Shown piece by piece: positions 1 through 8,944 of a stretch of DNA of 64,000 nt. Numbering within the stretch: position 1 is the stretch's first letter; every line of letters starts with the position of its first letter. The position numbers were made by a program, and so were the translations under genes. The notes beneath the pieces were generated by a model. The model searched no databases. It saw only the letters and a program-made list of their open reading frames with translations, and was not told the DNA's origin. This stretch comes from Gammaproteobacteria bacterium (GTDB taxonomy: Bacteria > Pseudomonadota > Gammaproteobacteria > Steroidobacterales > Steroidobacteraceae), in assembly GCA_025355645.1 (NCBI GenBank), contig JANXZG010000081.1, positions 1 to 64,000 of the forward strand, given 5' to 3'.

Positions 1-1
1 C

Positions 2-1225
2 TCGCGCTTGCGCACCGAGTTGCCCAGGCGTTTCCCCGGCATCGAGTTCTTCTTCCAGCCGGCCGACATGGTCACGCAGATCCTGAACTTCGGCCTGCCC
101 GCGCCGATTGACGTTCAGATCGTGGGGTTCAACGTCAATGCCAATCGAGCGATCGCGAATAATCTGCTACAGAAGCTGCGAGCGGTCCCTGGCACGGTGG
201 ACATGCGCCTGCAGCAGGCCAGCGACTATCCGACCATCAACATCGATGTCGATCGCACCAAGGCGCAAATGCTCGGCATGAGCCAGCAGAATGTCGCCAG
301 CAACATGCTCGTTACCCTCTCAGGAAGCTTCCAGACATCGCCCTCCTTCTGGATCGATCCGCTGACAGGCACCCAGTACAACGTGGCCACGCAGGCGCCG
401 CAATACCGACTGCAAAACCTGAACGACCTCGCCAACACGCCGCTGACCGGAAGCTCACCAAACGGGCCTGCCGCGATCCTGTCGGACGTTGCGACGTTCA
501 GCCGCAGCGTATCGCCAGCCAATATCAGCCATTACGATGCGACGCCGGCGCTCGACATCTACGGCGCGGTAGAAGGCACCGATCTCGGCTATGTGTCGGC
601 GCAGATACAAAAAATCGTGGACGACACCCGCAAAGACCTGCCCAAGGGCTCGACCATCCTGTTGCGCGGCCAGACCCAGACGATGAAGGCATCATTCAAC
701 GGCCTGCTGTTCGGCCTACTGGGCGCGATCGTCCTGGTCTACATGCTGATCGTCGTGAATTTTCAGTCCCTGCTGGATCCCTTCATCATCATCACCGCCC
801 TGCCCGCCGCGCTCGCTGGCATCGTTTGGATGCTGTTCCTGACACATACCACGGTCAGCGTCCCCGCGCTGACCGGCGCGATCATGTGCATGGGCGTCGC
901 GACCGCCAATAGCGTGCTGGTGGTGAGCTTTGCGCGCGAACGCATGAATGAAGGCGCCAGCGCATTTGATGCAGCGATCGAGGCCGGGTTCACGCGATTG
1001 CGGCCGGTCCTGATGACGGCGCTCGCGATGATCATCGGCATGATCCCGATGGCGCTTGGCCTTGGCGAGGGTGGCGAGCAAAATGCGCCCCTAGGCCGCG
1101 CCGTCATCGGCGGCTTGATTTTCGCGACCGTCGCGACATTGTTCTTCGTACCCACTGTCTTTACGATCATTCACGGCCGCGATACCGGCACAGAACCCAC
1201 ACCCGCGGAGCCTGCCCATGGCTGA
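2..1225 (+). CDS. RND multidrug efflux permease, C-terminal part (5' end outside window)
   Basis: Inner-membrane proton/drug antiporter of the HAE1-like RND family. Only the last ~407 residues are present; the reading frame is open to the window edge. The first ~220 visible residues form the second periplasmic porter/docking half. They are followed by a block of hydrophobic segments (roughly visible residues 225-390) matching the last transmembrane helices, with the typical GAIMCMGVATANSVLVV and RLRPVLMTALAMI helices. The stop overlaps the start of the adaptor gene by 8 bases. Gene order is permease, adaptor, outer-membrane factor, so this is a complete tripartite pump operon whose beginning lies outside the window. 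Substrate cannot be told from the sequence. Confidence 0.93.
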   Translation, partial: SRLRTELPRRFPGIEFFFQPADMVTQILNFGLPAPIDVQIVGFNVNANRAIANNLLQKLRAVPGTVDMRLQQASDYPTINIDVDRTKAQMLGMSQQNVASNMLVTLSGSFQTSPSFWIDPLTGTQYNVATQAPQYRLQNLNDLANTPLTGSSPNGPAAILSDVATFSRSVSPANISHYDATPALDIYGAVEGTDLGYVSAQIQKIVDDTRKDLPKGSTILLRGQTQTMKASFNGLLFGLLGAIVLVYMLIVVNFQSLLDPFIIITALPAALAGIVWMLFLTHTTVSVPALTGAIMCMGVATANSVLVVSFARERMNEGASAFDAAIEAGFTRLRPVLMTALAMIIGMIPMALGLGEGGEQNAPLGRAVIGGLIFATVATLFFVPTVFTIIHGRDTGTEPTPAEPAHG

Positions 1226-2381
1226 ACCATCCCCCCATACGCCGGACCCCGAGTTGCGCCGCAAGCTGCACCGTTACGGTCTGATCCTGTTGGTCGTCGC
1301 GATCGTGCTGGCCATATGGGGCGAGGTCAGCCGGGTGCTCGCCCGTGAGTCGCTGCGTAAGGATAGTGCGGATGCGACGGTGCTGACCGTCACTACGGTT
1401 TCGCCAACCCACAATGAGAAGGGCGAGGAGCTGGTGCTGCCGGGCAGCGTGCAGGCGTTTATTGAGGCGCCGATCTACGCTCGCACCAGCGGCTACGTGA
1501 AGGCCTGGTACACCGACATCGGCGCGCATGTGCATAAAGGGGAATTGATGGCCGACATCCAAACCCCTGAAGTCGACCAGCAACTGGCCCAGGCGCAAGC
1601 GGACCTTTCGACAGCGAAGGCTAACCAGGCGCTCGCGCAGAGCACCAATGAGCGCTGGAAGGTGTTGCTCGCCTCGGAGTCCGTGTCCAAGCAGGATGCC
1701 GAGGAGAAAGCCGGCGATGCGGCGGCAAAGAAAGCCGCTGTCGAATCGGCAGGCGCGAATGTCGCGCGGCTGCGTGACCTTGAGTCCTTCAAGCGGGTCG
1801 TGGCGCCGTTTGATGGCATCGTGACGGCGCGCAACACCGATGTGGGCGCGCTGATCAATGCCGGCCAGGTCAACGGCAGCGAATTGTTCCACGTCGCGGA
1901 CATGCAAAAACTGCGCATCTATGTGCAGGTTCCGGAGGCCTATGCCGGCGAGACCCGCTCCGGCACCGACGCTGAGTTGCATTTTGCCGAGCAGCCGCGC
2001 GAAGCGGTGCCGGCAAAGGCGGTGCGCACGGCCAACGCGCTCGATCCGATCACGCGGACCCTGCAGGTGGAATTGCAGCTCGATAACAGCCACTACCAGC
2101 TTTTTCCGGGCTCCTATGCGGAAGTGCATTTCAAGCTACCCGGCAATGCGCAAACGCTGCGCATCCCCTCGAACACCGTCATCTTCCGTTCGGCCGGCCT
2201 GCAGGTGGCCACCATCGATGCGAACAAGCGCGTCAAGTTGAAGAATATCGTGCAGGGACGTGACCTTGGCGCCACGATCGAAGTGCTGTCGGGCATTGAT
2301 GTCAGCGACGTGATCGTGCTGAACCCGCCTGATTCGATTGTTGATGGCACACCGATACGGATTGTGCAAAAAAGCACATGA
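1218..2381 (+). CDS. RND efflux periplasmic adaptor (membrane fusion protein)
   Basis: HlyD/AcrA-type adaptor of 387 residues that links the RND permease to the outer-membrane channel. An uncleaved N-terminal membrane anchor lies at about residues 17-38. A lipoyl/biotinyl half-motif (ARTSGYVKAWYTDIGAHVHKG) follows near residues 90-110, then an Ala/Gln-rich coiled-coil hairpin at about 118-175, and beta-barrel and membrane-proximal domains to the C-terminus. The ATG lies inside the end of the permease gene and the TGA overlaps the next start (ATGA), indicating translational coupling. Family assignment is firm; substrate unknown. Confidence 0.93.
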   Translation: MAEPSPHTPDPELRRKLHRYGLILLVVAIVLAIWGEVSRVLARESLRKDSADATVLTVTTVSPTHNEKGEELVLPGSVQAFIEAPIYARTSGYVKAWYTDIGAHVHKGELMADIQTPEVDQQLAQAQADLSTAKANQALAQSTNERWKVLLASESVSKQDAEEKAGDAAAKKAAVESAGANVARLRDLESFKRVVAPFDGIVTARNTDVGALINAGQVNGSELFHVADMQKLRIYVQVPEAYAGETRSGTDAELHFAEQPREAVPAKAVRTANALDPITRTLQVELQLDNSHYQLFPGSYAEVHFKLPGNAQTLRIPSNTVIFRSAGLQVATIDANKRVKLKNIVQGRDLGATIEVLSGIDVSDVIVLNPPDSIVDGTPIRIVQKST

Positions 2382-3802
2382 GACTGCGGCTTGCCATTGC
2401 CATTTGCGTTTGCGGCGCGCTCGCAAACTGTACGCTTGAGCCGTCGTACACGAAGCCACCTAGCTCGGCAGAGCCGCCGGCGGCCTACCAGGAACTCGGC
2501 GCTTGGAAACCGGCACAGCCGGCCGATACAGAATCGCGGGGCGCCTGGTGGCAGGCGTACCATAACGCCGAGCTCGACGTGCTCGAGGGACGCGTCGATA
2601 CTGCCAATCAGGACCTGAAGGCAGGCTTCGCCCGGCTGCAGCAGGCCCGCGCGCAGACCCGCATTGTCAGGGCTAGCTATTTTCCGCAGGTAACGCTTAA
2701 TTCCTACGGGACTCGGGCGCGCGCCTCGCTTAATTCGCCGCGCTTTCCCACGAACTTAGAAGCCGTCGGCAATGATTTCGACGTCGAGGCGGATCTGACC
2801 TACCAGCTGGATCTGTTCGGCCGCGTGCGCAGTACGGCACATGCGGCCCTCGCCTCGCAACAGGCGAGCGCCGCGGACTATGCGACGCTGAACCTCACAC
2901 TGCATGCCGAAATGGCAACGAATTATTTCGCACTGCAAAGCGCTGACGCGCAGCAACTGGTGCTCGATCTGACCGTCGATGCCTACGCCAAGGCGCTGCG
3001 GCTGACCAAGAACCTGTTTGAGGGCGGCGCTGTCGCCTGGGGAGATGTTGGCCGTGCGACAGCCCAGCTCGAGTCGGCGCGCACCCAGGCGGCGGACATG
3101 CACCTGCAGCGGGCCCAGCTCGAGCACGCCCTCGCGATCCTCGCCGGCGAGAATCCGTCGAATTTCCAGCTCGCCGCGGATCCTTTAGGCCCTGATCCTG
3201 CGCTCCCCGCAGTCGATGCCGGCTTGCCCTCGGCCTTGCTCGAGCGGCGGCCCGATGTCGCGGCGGCCGAGCGCCGGGTAGCCGCCGCCAATGCGCAGAT
3301 CGGAGTCGCCCGCGCCGCCTATTTTCCAGTCTTCAATCTGATGGGCGCTGCCGGATACAACAGCGTGCAGGCATCCACGTTGTTTAGCGCGCCAAGCCGG
3401 CTGTGGTCCCTTGGTGCAACCGGTGCACTGACCATATTCGACGCGGGCGCGCACCGGGCCCAGTCCGCGCAGGCACACGCCGCCTACGACGAACAGGTGG
3501 CCGATTACCGAAAGGCGGTACTGACGGCCTTCGGCGACGTCGAGGACAGCCTGGTGGCGCTGAATCAACTGGTGCAGGAAAATAACAGCGCGGCGGCGGC
3601 CGTAAAGTCAACCGTCAGGGCGCTGCAACAGGCGCAGAATCGCTACGCAGCCGGGGCCACTACTTACCTTGAAGTGGTCATCGCCCAGAATCTCGCGCTG
3701 ACCGCGCAACTTACCGCTGCGAGCGTGCAGCTCCGGCGCCTCAGCACCAGCGTGTCGCTGATCAAGGCGCTGGGCGGCGGCTGGCAGAACAGCCGCCCTT
3801 AG
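2378..3802 (+). CDS. NodT-family outer-membrane efflux lipoprotein
   Basis: OprM/NodT-type channel of the RND pump, 474 residues. The N-terminus is a lipoprotein signal with lipobox L-A-N-C, so Cys18 should be lipidated after cleavage. Two internally repeated TolC-like halves are visible, including the family segment around LPSALLERRPDVAAAERR (residues ~285-305) and the AYFPVFNL repeat. It starts within the adaptor stop codon. It ends 4 bases inside the convergent MFS transporter gene, with no terminator visible between the two operons. Confidence 0.93.
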   Translation: MRLRLAIAICVCGALANCTLEPSYTKPPSSAEPPAAYQELGAWKPAQPADTESRGAWWQAYHNAELDVLEGRVDTANQDLKAGFARLQQARAQTRIVRASYFPQVTLNSYGTRARASLNSPRFPTNLEAVGNDFDVEADLTYQLDLFGRVRSTAHAALASQQASAADYATLNLTLHAEMATNYFALQSADAQQLVLDLTVDAYAKALRLTKNLFEGGAVAWGDVGRATAQLESARTQAADMHLQRAQLEHALAILAGENPSNFQLAADPLGPDPALPAVDAGLPSALLERRPDVAAAERRVAAANAQIGVARAAYFPVFNLMGAAGYNSVQASTLFSAPSRLWSLGATGALTIFDAGAHRAQSAQAHAAYDEQVADYRKAVLTAFGDVEDSLVALNQLVQENNSAAAAVKSTVRALQQAQNRYAAGATTYLEVVIAQNLALTAQLTAASVQLRRLSTSVSLIKALGGGWQNSRP

Positions 3803-5358
3803 TGACCGCCGCCGCCAGCCTTGAAGGTAAACGGCGGCTTCGCAAACCACACCAGCGGCGTAATCACAAAGTACATGAGGCCAATGGCGACGAACACGTC
3901 ATTGACGCCAAGCGTCGATGCCTGCTGCGCAATGATGGCGTCGACGTACTGGAATGCGTGGGCGCCCTGGATGCCGATCGCATCGAGGTGCGACTGGTAG
4001 GCTAGCCAGCCACTCGCCGAGTCGCGCACATGCTCGGTCAGCACCGCATGATGCAGGTCGGTTCGCCGATTCCACATCCAGATGGTCACTGCGGTCGCGA
4101 TGCTGCCAGCCATCGTGCGGCAAAAGTTACTGAGACCGGTCGCATTCGTCAGCTGATCACCGCGGACCTCCGAGAGCAGTATTGTGTTGAGCGGCAGGAA
4201 GAAGAATGCAATGCCCAGGCCCTGCAGGAAGCGTGGGGTCGCGAACTGCGCAAACGTCGCGTCCGCGTTCAGCGTAGAGGTCCAAAGTACTGCAGCGCCG
4301 AATACCATAAACGCGAAACATACCGCGAGGCGCAGGTTCATCCGGTTCATATTCTTGCCCACGATCGGGGACATGACCAGCGCCAATAATCCCATGGGCG
4401 CGACCGCCAGGCCCGCATGCGTCGCGGTGTATCCCAATGTCGTCTGCAGCCATAGCGGAAACAGGATGTTGACGCCCATCATGCCGAAGTAGCCGAGGCA
4501 CAGCATGATCGTCGCAACCCTGAAATTGCGGCGCCGGAACAGCCACAGGTCAACGACCGGATGCGCATCGGTCAGCTCCCAGGGGACGAAAAAGACCAGG
4601 CTGACCAGGGAAACCACCGCCGCGGTCACGATGGCCGGCGAACTGAACCAGTCCTTGTCATTGCCGTTGTCGAGCATGAATTGCAGGCTGCTTACCCCGA
4701 CGATCAGCAGGACCAGGCCGGTGATGTCGATCGGGGATTTCACCGTGACCGACTCGCGCTTGCGCAGGATGGTCCAACAGGCGATCGCACAGAAGCTTCC
4801 CACCGGCAGGTTGATATAGAACAACCAGGGCCACGACAGGTTGTCGGTGATCCAGCCGCCGAGGATAGGTCCGCAGATTGGCGCAATCACGATCACCATG
4901 GCCCACAGCGCAATGGCCATGCCGCGGCGCTCAATGGGATAGTTGCGCAGCAGTATCGCCTGTGCAACGGACATCATCGGGCCGGACACGAAGCCCTGCA
5001 TCAGCCGCGATGCCACCAGCATCGGCAGGCTCGTCGCAAGGCCACAGATGGCCGAGAAGACCATGAACAGCAGGACCGAGGTGACAAAGGTGCGCACCTC
5101 GCCGAACCTGCGGCTGATCCAGCCGGTCAGAGGCTGCATAAAGGCGGCCGCGAGCATGTAAGAGCTGACCACCCATGTGCCCTCGGAGGAGCTGACTCCG
5201 AGGCTTCCCGATATGGCCGGCACCGAGACGTTGACAATGGTCATGTCAAGAATCTCCATGAACGAGGCCGTTGCGATCGCCGCAGTCAGGAACAACAGCG
5301 GCATGCCATGCAACGGCGGATATTCACCTGGTTCAGGAGCCTTATCGGGCGTAGCCAC
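3799..5358 (-). CDS. DHA2-family (EmrB/QacA) 14-TM MFS drug transporter
   Basis: Drug:H+ antiporter of 519 residues with fourteen predicted hydrophobic segments. The EmrB signature LDMTIVNVSVPAISGSLG lies near residues 37-54 and the motif-C-like PICGPILGGWITD lies in the first half. It begins with GTG at 5358, 12 bases after the adaptor stop. It is the last gene of marR-OMF-emrA-emrB. It should work with the adjacent HlyD adaptor and NodT channel to move drugs across both membranes. Its 3' end overlaps the convergent RND outer-membrane gene by 4 bases. Confidence 0.92.
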   Translation of the reverse strand: MATPDKAPEPGEYPPLHGMPLLFLTAAIATASFMEILDMTIVNVSVPAISGSLGVSSSEGTWVVSSYMLAAAFMQPLTGWISRRFGEVRTFVTSVLLFMVFSAICGLATSLPMLVASRLMQGFVSGPMMSVAQAILLRNYPIERRGMAIALWAMVIVIAPICGPILGGWITDNLSWPWLFYINLPVGSFCAIACWTILRKRESVTVKSPIDITGLVLLIVGVSSLQFMLDNGNDKDWFSSPAIVTAAVVSLVSLVFFVPWELTDAHPVVDLWLFRRRNFRVATIMLCLGYFGMMGVNILFPLWLQTTLGYTATHAGLAVAPMGLLALVMSPIVGKNMNRMNLRLAVCFAFMVFGAAVLWTSTLNADATFAQFATPRFLQGLGIAFFFLPLNTILLSEVRGDQLTNATGLSNFCRTMAGSIATAVTIWMWNRRTDLHHAVLTEHVRDSASGWLAYQSHLDAIGIQGAHAFQYVDAIIAQQASTLGVNDVFVAIGLMYFVITPLVWFAKPPFTFKAGGGGH

Positions 5359-5370
5359 AGGCCATTCCGC

Positions 5371-6543
5371 CTACTGGTCGGTGCCGAGATTGCGCAGGAT
5401 CAATGCGTCGGCCTGGGCGTTGGCCTTGTCCAGGTCCTGCGTGTAAATGGCGGTGGTCTCTGGCGCGCGATTGTCCGGCTCCGCTGCCAGCACCGCCCCG
5501 CTCTGCGAGGAGGTATCGACCGTCGCCGTGACAGACAAGCCGACCCGCAAGGGATGCTTCGCCAGATTTTCCGGGCTGATGTGAATGCGCACCGGCACGC
5601 GCTGCGTCACCTTGATCCAGTTGCCGGAGGCGTTCTGCGCGGGCAGCAGTGAAAATGCTGCACCGGTACCGGCGGCCATGCCTTCGACTTCGCCGTGGAA
5701 TATGAACGAACTACCGTAAAGATCACTGCGGATCTCAGCCGGCTGCCCCAGGCGTAGGTGGCGCAGCTGGACTTCCTTGAAATTGGCATCGACCCACAGA
5801 TCCGAGAGCGGAATGACGGTCAAGAGTGGCTGGCCCGGCGTGATGCGCTGGCCGAGCTGCACGCCGCGCTCCGCTACATAGCCTGCGACCGGCGCCACGA
5901 TGGCATTGCGCTGCGCAGCGATCCACGCATCCCGGTAGGCATCTTTGGCGCCGAGCACGGCAGGATTCTCGGCGATCGGCATGCCATCGACGAGCGCGTG
6001 CGCGCCGGCGGCCTGGCGCACGGCCTGATTCAGCGCAGCCTTGCCGATCTCGATTGCCTCCTTTGCATGGCGCAGTTCCTCGCCGGAGATCGCCTGGTCG
6101 GCAAGCAGCGGTTCACGCTTCTGCAGGTCGGTCGCCGCGCGCGCCAGTTCGAGCTTGCGCGTCGCTACGACCGAATCGTAGTTGTCCGCCATTGATTTCT
6201 GCTGGCGCACCTCACGCACCGCCTGCGCCAGCGCATTGCCGGCGCGACTGAGCGCGGTCGCGGCGTCGGTCGGGTCAAGGCGCACCAGGACCTGGCCGGC
6301 CCGGACCGGCTGCGTGTCGTCGGTCAGGACCGCGATGACGGTGCCGGCCACCTGCGAGGACAGGATAATCTTGTTGCCATTAACGTAGGCATCGTCGGTG
6401 TCCTCGCGCTTGGACAGGACCAACACCCAGTACAGCAGCCACAGCAGCCCCAGCACGAGGAATACGCTGGCGATCAGGATCATAATCTTGCGCCGCTTAC
6501 CATTTGCAGGGGCCGCCGGCACGGGTTCAGTAGTTGCGTTCAT
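5371..6543 (-). CDS. EmrA-like HlyD-family adaptor
   Basis: Periplasmic adaptor of 390 residues for the MFS pump. A cytoplasmic N-terminus is followed by one membrane helix (about residues 19-43). Then come a biotinyl-lipoyl half, a long coiled-coil hairpin (about 110-210) and the second lipoyl half with IVAPVAGYVAERGVQLGQ. The pattern DDAYVNGNKIILSSQVAG near residue 55 is typical of EmrA. Its ATG overlaps the stop of the upstream outer-membrane lipoprotein gene (ATGA), so it is coupled within the MarR-regulated operon. Confidence 0.92.
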   Translation of the reverse strand: MNATTEPVPAAPANGKRRKIMILIASVFLVLGLLWLLYWVLVLSKREDTDDAYVNGNKIILSSQVAGTVIAVLTDDTQPVRAGQVLVRLDPTDAATALSRAGNALAQAVREVRQQKSMADNYDSVVATRKLELARAATDLQKREPLLADQAISGEELRHAKEAIEIGKAALNQAVRQAAGAHALVDGMPIAENPAVLGAKDAYRDAWIAAQRNAIVAPVAGYVAERGVQLGQRITPGQPLLTVIPLSDLWVDANFKEVQLRHLRLGQPAEIRSDLYGSSFIFHGEVEGMAAGTGAAFSLLPAQNASGNWIKVTQRVPVRIHISPENLAKHPLRVGLSVTATVDTSSQSGAVLAAEPDNRAPETTAIYTQDLDKANAQADALILRNLGTDQ

Positions 6544-7988
6544 GGTGTACTTTCATTTTTGCCAAGGGGAGAATTCGGTGTTTCCTGCGCAGCGTCATAG
6601 CCGCCACCTAGCGCGCGCTGCAGGCCGATGTCGGCCGACAGCAGTTGCGCATCGAGTTGGGTCAGCCCGTCGCGTTGCATGAGCAGCACTTCGGCCGCGT
6701 TAAGTTGCACGCGCGCGTCCACGAGGCCCTGGCGCACCTGGGCAGCCGCGCCGGAATGCAGCTTTGCTGCGGCCTGCGTCTCGATCAGGCGTTGTTCGCG
6801 CTGCGCCATCAGCTGCTGTCGTGTGGCCAGCTGCGTGGAGACGTCGCGCGCCGCATCGATTAGGGTCTGATCATAGGAAGCGATGGCGGCGTGCCACTGG
6901 TCAATGCTGCCGTGGTACTGCGCAGCGAGCGTGCCGTTGTCAAAAATCGGCAGATGCAGCGAGATGCCGGCCTGCGGCACGCGGCTGCCGTACTCCAGCA
7001 GTTTGCCCACGTCGATGGCGGAGACCCCGGCCAGCGCATTGATGCTGATGTCGGGAAAGAATTGCGCGCGGGCCGATTGCACGTTCTGCTGCATGACTTC
7101 GATACGCCAGCGGCTCGCGGTGATATCGGCCCTTCGGGAAATCAGATCGATACGCACGTTGTCGGGAACCGTGGCGATCACGGCCGGCAGCGGCTTCGCC
7201 TGCAGAGGCGGTAGCTCGGCTGTCGAACGCCCACATAGCGCGGCGAGCGCCACGAGGCGCAGCCGCGCCGAGCCTTCCAAAATCGCGATCTGTTCGCGCG
7301 CGGACGCGATCGCGGATTCAGCATGGTGTACGGCATCGGCAGATTCAAGGTCCGCCTGCACGCGCTCCACAGCGATCCTTCCGGCCTGCACCGCCATGCC
7401 AAGATTTTCATGGGCAAGGGCAAGGCGCTGCTGATCTGCCTGCCAGCCGAAATAGGTATCGGCAATCGAACTGGTCAGCACCAGTTCAGCGGCACTCCGA
7501 TCGGCTGCGGCAGCGTGCGCCTGATCAAGCGCGGCACCGATCGCCGCGCGCTGTTTGCCCCACCAATCGAAGGTGTAGTTGAACTGCAGGCCGAGGCTCG
7601 CCTGGTTATACCAGTGAAAGCCCAGCAACTGCGGCGGGAAAAGGCCATTGTCGCTGAGGCGCTGGCGATCAAAGTCGCTGGCCAAACTGACTTGCGCCCC
7701 GGTTGCAGCACCGGCCAAGCGCACCGACTCGCGTGCCGCATCAAAACGCGCATGCGCCGCCTGCAGGTTCGGTGACTTGGCGAGGCCGGCATCAATCAAC
7801 TCGTCGAGAGTGGGATCCTGATAGCGGCGCCACCAGTCCTTTTGTGGCCAGCTGCCGCCAGCGTCCGCCGCGAGCGGCGCGAACGGCACCGCTGCCGCGA
7901 TCGCAGGAGTCTGCGGGGATCGCGGAATCCCGCTGCAGCCAGCCACGCTTAGCAGGCCGAACAGCATGCCAAGAGCCGGCCTCCTCAT
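6540..7988 (-). CDS. NodT-family outer-membrane efflux lipoprotein of the Emr operon
   Basis: TolC-like channel of 482 residues. The ATG at 7988 is preferred over an upstream in-frame start at 8096 because it gives a lipoprotein signal with lipobox V-A-G-C (Cys18) and overlaps the marR stop as ATGA. Characteristic sequence includes LISRRADITASRWRIE and FFPDISINALAGV, the NodT counterparts of the repeats in the RND channel at 2378. It is the second gene of marR-OMF-emrA-emrB. Having a dedicated channel suggests this pump does not rely on a shared TolC. Confidence 0.91.
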   Translation of the reverse strand: MRRPALGMLFGLLSVAGCSGIPRSPQTPAIAAAVPFAPLAADAGGSWPQKDWWRRYQDPTLDELIDAGLAKSPNLQAAHARFDAARESVRLAGAATGAQVSLASDFDRQRLSDNGLFPPQLLGFHWYNQASLGLQFNYTFDWWGKQRAAIGAALDQAHAAAADRSAAELVLTSSIADTYFGWQADQQRLALAHENLGMAVQAGRIAVERVQADLESADAVHHAESAIASAREQIAILEGSARLRLVALAALCGRSTAELPPLQAKPLPAVIATVPDNVRIDLISRRADITASRWRIEVMQQNVQSARAQFFPDISINALAGVSAIDVGKLLEYGSRVPQAGISLHLPIFDNGTLAAQYHGSIDQWHAAIASYDQTLIDAARDVSTQLATRQQLMAQREQRLIETQAAAKLHSGAAAQVRQGLVDARVQLNAAEVLLMQRDGLTQLDAQLLSADIGLQRALGGGYDAAQETPNSPLGKNESTP

Positions 7989-8515
7989 GGGCCCTGCCCC
8001 GACAGCAGCGCCGCGTTCACGGCATCCAAGCGGATCAGCATTTCCCGGAGCTCCGTGATCATGCGCTCCTGCTCCTTGACGGAGGCCTTGCCGCACAACA
8101 GCCGCACCTGTCCGAGCACCGCCGGCAGCGCGCGATGAACCAGCGCGACGCCCTTCTTGGTCATGCGCAACACCAATTTGCGGCGGTCCTGCGCGCTGGG
8201 TACCCGCGTGATCAGATCCCGTTCAACCAGTGCATCGGTAATTCGCGACATGTTTGCAGGCTTCTGCAGGGCCCGCAGGCATAGATCGCCCGGATGCGCC
8301 GTGCTCTGTGGCTGCGAGAACAGCGCCGTCAGGACGCGAAACTCACCCTCACCGAGGCCAAAGGGGCGGATCGCCTGCTCCAGCATCGTGCCGAGGTCGT
8401 GTGCCAGAAAAAGTACCAGCCGCACGATCAGCAGTTCATTTTTCGGCAGCTCGGGGATCAGCGTGCCGAGCCGCGCGAGGTTCGCTTCCATCGATTGCAG
8501 TTTTTGCCGGACCAT
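7985..8515 (-). CDS. MarR-family transcriptional regulator
   Basis: Winged-helix repressor of 176 residues. The DNA-binding core runs from about residue 55 to 115 and includes LALQKPANMSRITDALVERDLI-like helices (here RALQKPANMSRITDALVERD) followed by the wing residues DRRKLVLRMTKKG. Terminal helices form the dimer interface. It heads the efflux operon, its stop overlaps the next start, and a palindrome lies between the -35 and -10 of its own promoter. The natural reading is ligand-responsive autorepression of the pump operon, as for EmrR/MprA. The predicted transcription start is about 1 base from the ATG, so the mRNA may be leaderless. Confidence 0.92.
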   Translation of the reverse strand: MVRQKLQSMEANLARLGTLIPELPKNELLIVRLVLFLAHDLGTMLEQAIRPFGLGEGEFRVLTALFSQPQSTAHPGDLCLRALQKPANMSRITDALVERDLITRVPSAQDRRKLVLRMTKKGVALVHRALPAVLGQVRLLCGKASVKEQERMITELREMLIRLDAVNAALLSGQGP

Positions 8516-8522
8516 AAATATT

Positions 8523-8551
8523 AGTATAGTAATGAACTATTCAGTACGCAA
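8523..8551 (-). promoter_or_regulatory. marR operon promoter
   Basis: On the minus strand TTGCGT (8546-8551) and TATACT (8523-8528) are separated by 17 bases. A start ~7 bases downstream falls at about 8516, one base before the marR ATG at 8515. No Shine-Dalgarno sequence is present, consistent with leaderless translation. Confidence 0.6.
8526..8540. promoter_or_regulatory. candidate MarR operator palindrome
   Basis: ATAGT-5-ACTAT is a perfect inverted repeat covering the spacer and the first -10 bases of the marR promoter. An outer repeat ATTAGT (8520-8525) / ACTAAT (8551-8556) brackets it. Size and position fit a MarR dimer site for autorepression; binding is inferred. Confidence 0.55.
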
Positions 8552-8820
8552 CTAATTAGGGCCGCTGGCCTCAGGGTAACTTATTGCATATCCGCGCGGA
8601 CTGCCGGGCGGTTCGCAGCGATCCCTGTTATCCGCGACCGGAGCGCGGCGGCGGCAAACCTGCGATTTGCCGGTAGCCGCATAAAAGGGCCACGGTTAGC
8701 TTCTATATTTCATGCACATAGATGCGCTGCCTGCTTTTGTACATGAGCAAACCCGCATAAGCTAGTTGCGCCATGCCTGAATTCCCGGCCGCGGATTCAA
8801 AAAGTGTGAAAAACAGCGCA

Positions 8821-8848
8821 TTGCATTTTGGTTGGTCTGTTGTATATT
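8821..8848 (+). promoter_or_regulatory. promoter for the gene at 8945
   Basis: TTGCAT (8821-8826), 16-base spacer, TATATT (8843-8848). The start would be near 8855, giving a ~90-base 5' UTR. Confidence 0.5.
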
Positions 8849-8895
8849 CATTCCATAGAGCATTGATTTTGCAGGACCCCGAAAATTGAACAAAC

Positions 8896-8920
8896 CTCGA
8901 AACCACATTAAGGTTTCGGG
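8896..8920 (+). promoter_or_regulatory. 5' UTR stem-loop
   Basis: CGAAACC (8898-8904) pairs perfectly with GGTTTCG (8912-8918) around a 7-base A/T-rich loop, and the stem can be extended by two pairs outward. There is no U-run after it, so it is not an intrinsic terminator. It lies 25 bases upstream of the ATG at 8945. Confidence 0.45.
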
Positions 8921-8944
8921 ATTCGCGCTAAAGACAGGATTAAC

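Larger units (their letters stand above)
8516..8944. other. intergenic region between marR and the 130-residue gene
   Basis: 429 bases without a credible gene. The left end holds the marR promoter and operator; the right end holds a promoter (8821-8848) and a 5' UTR stem-loop (8896-8920) for the gene at 8945. The middle (about 8560-8800) shows only GC-rich sequence; I see no RNA gene in it. Confidence 0.6.

Noticed and set aside
4561..5652. 363-codon plus-strand open frame
   Set aside because: Antisense to the MFS transporter and adaptor; low-complexity Arg/His/Gln composition.
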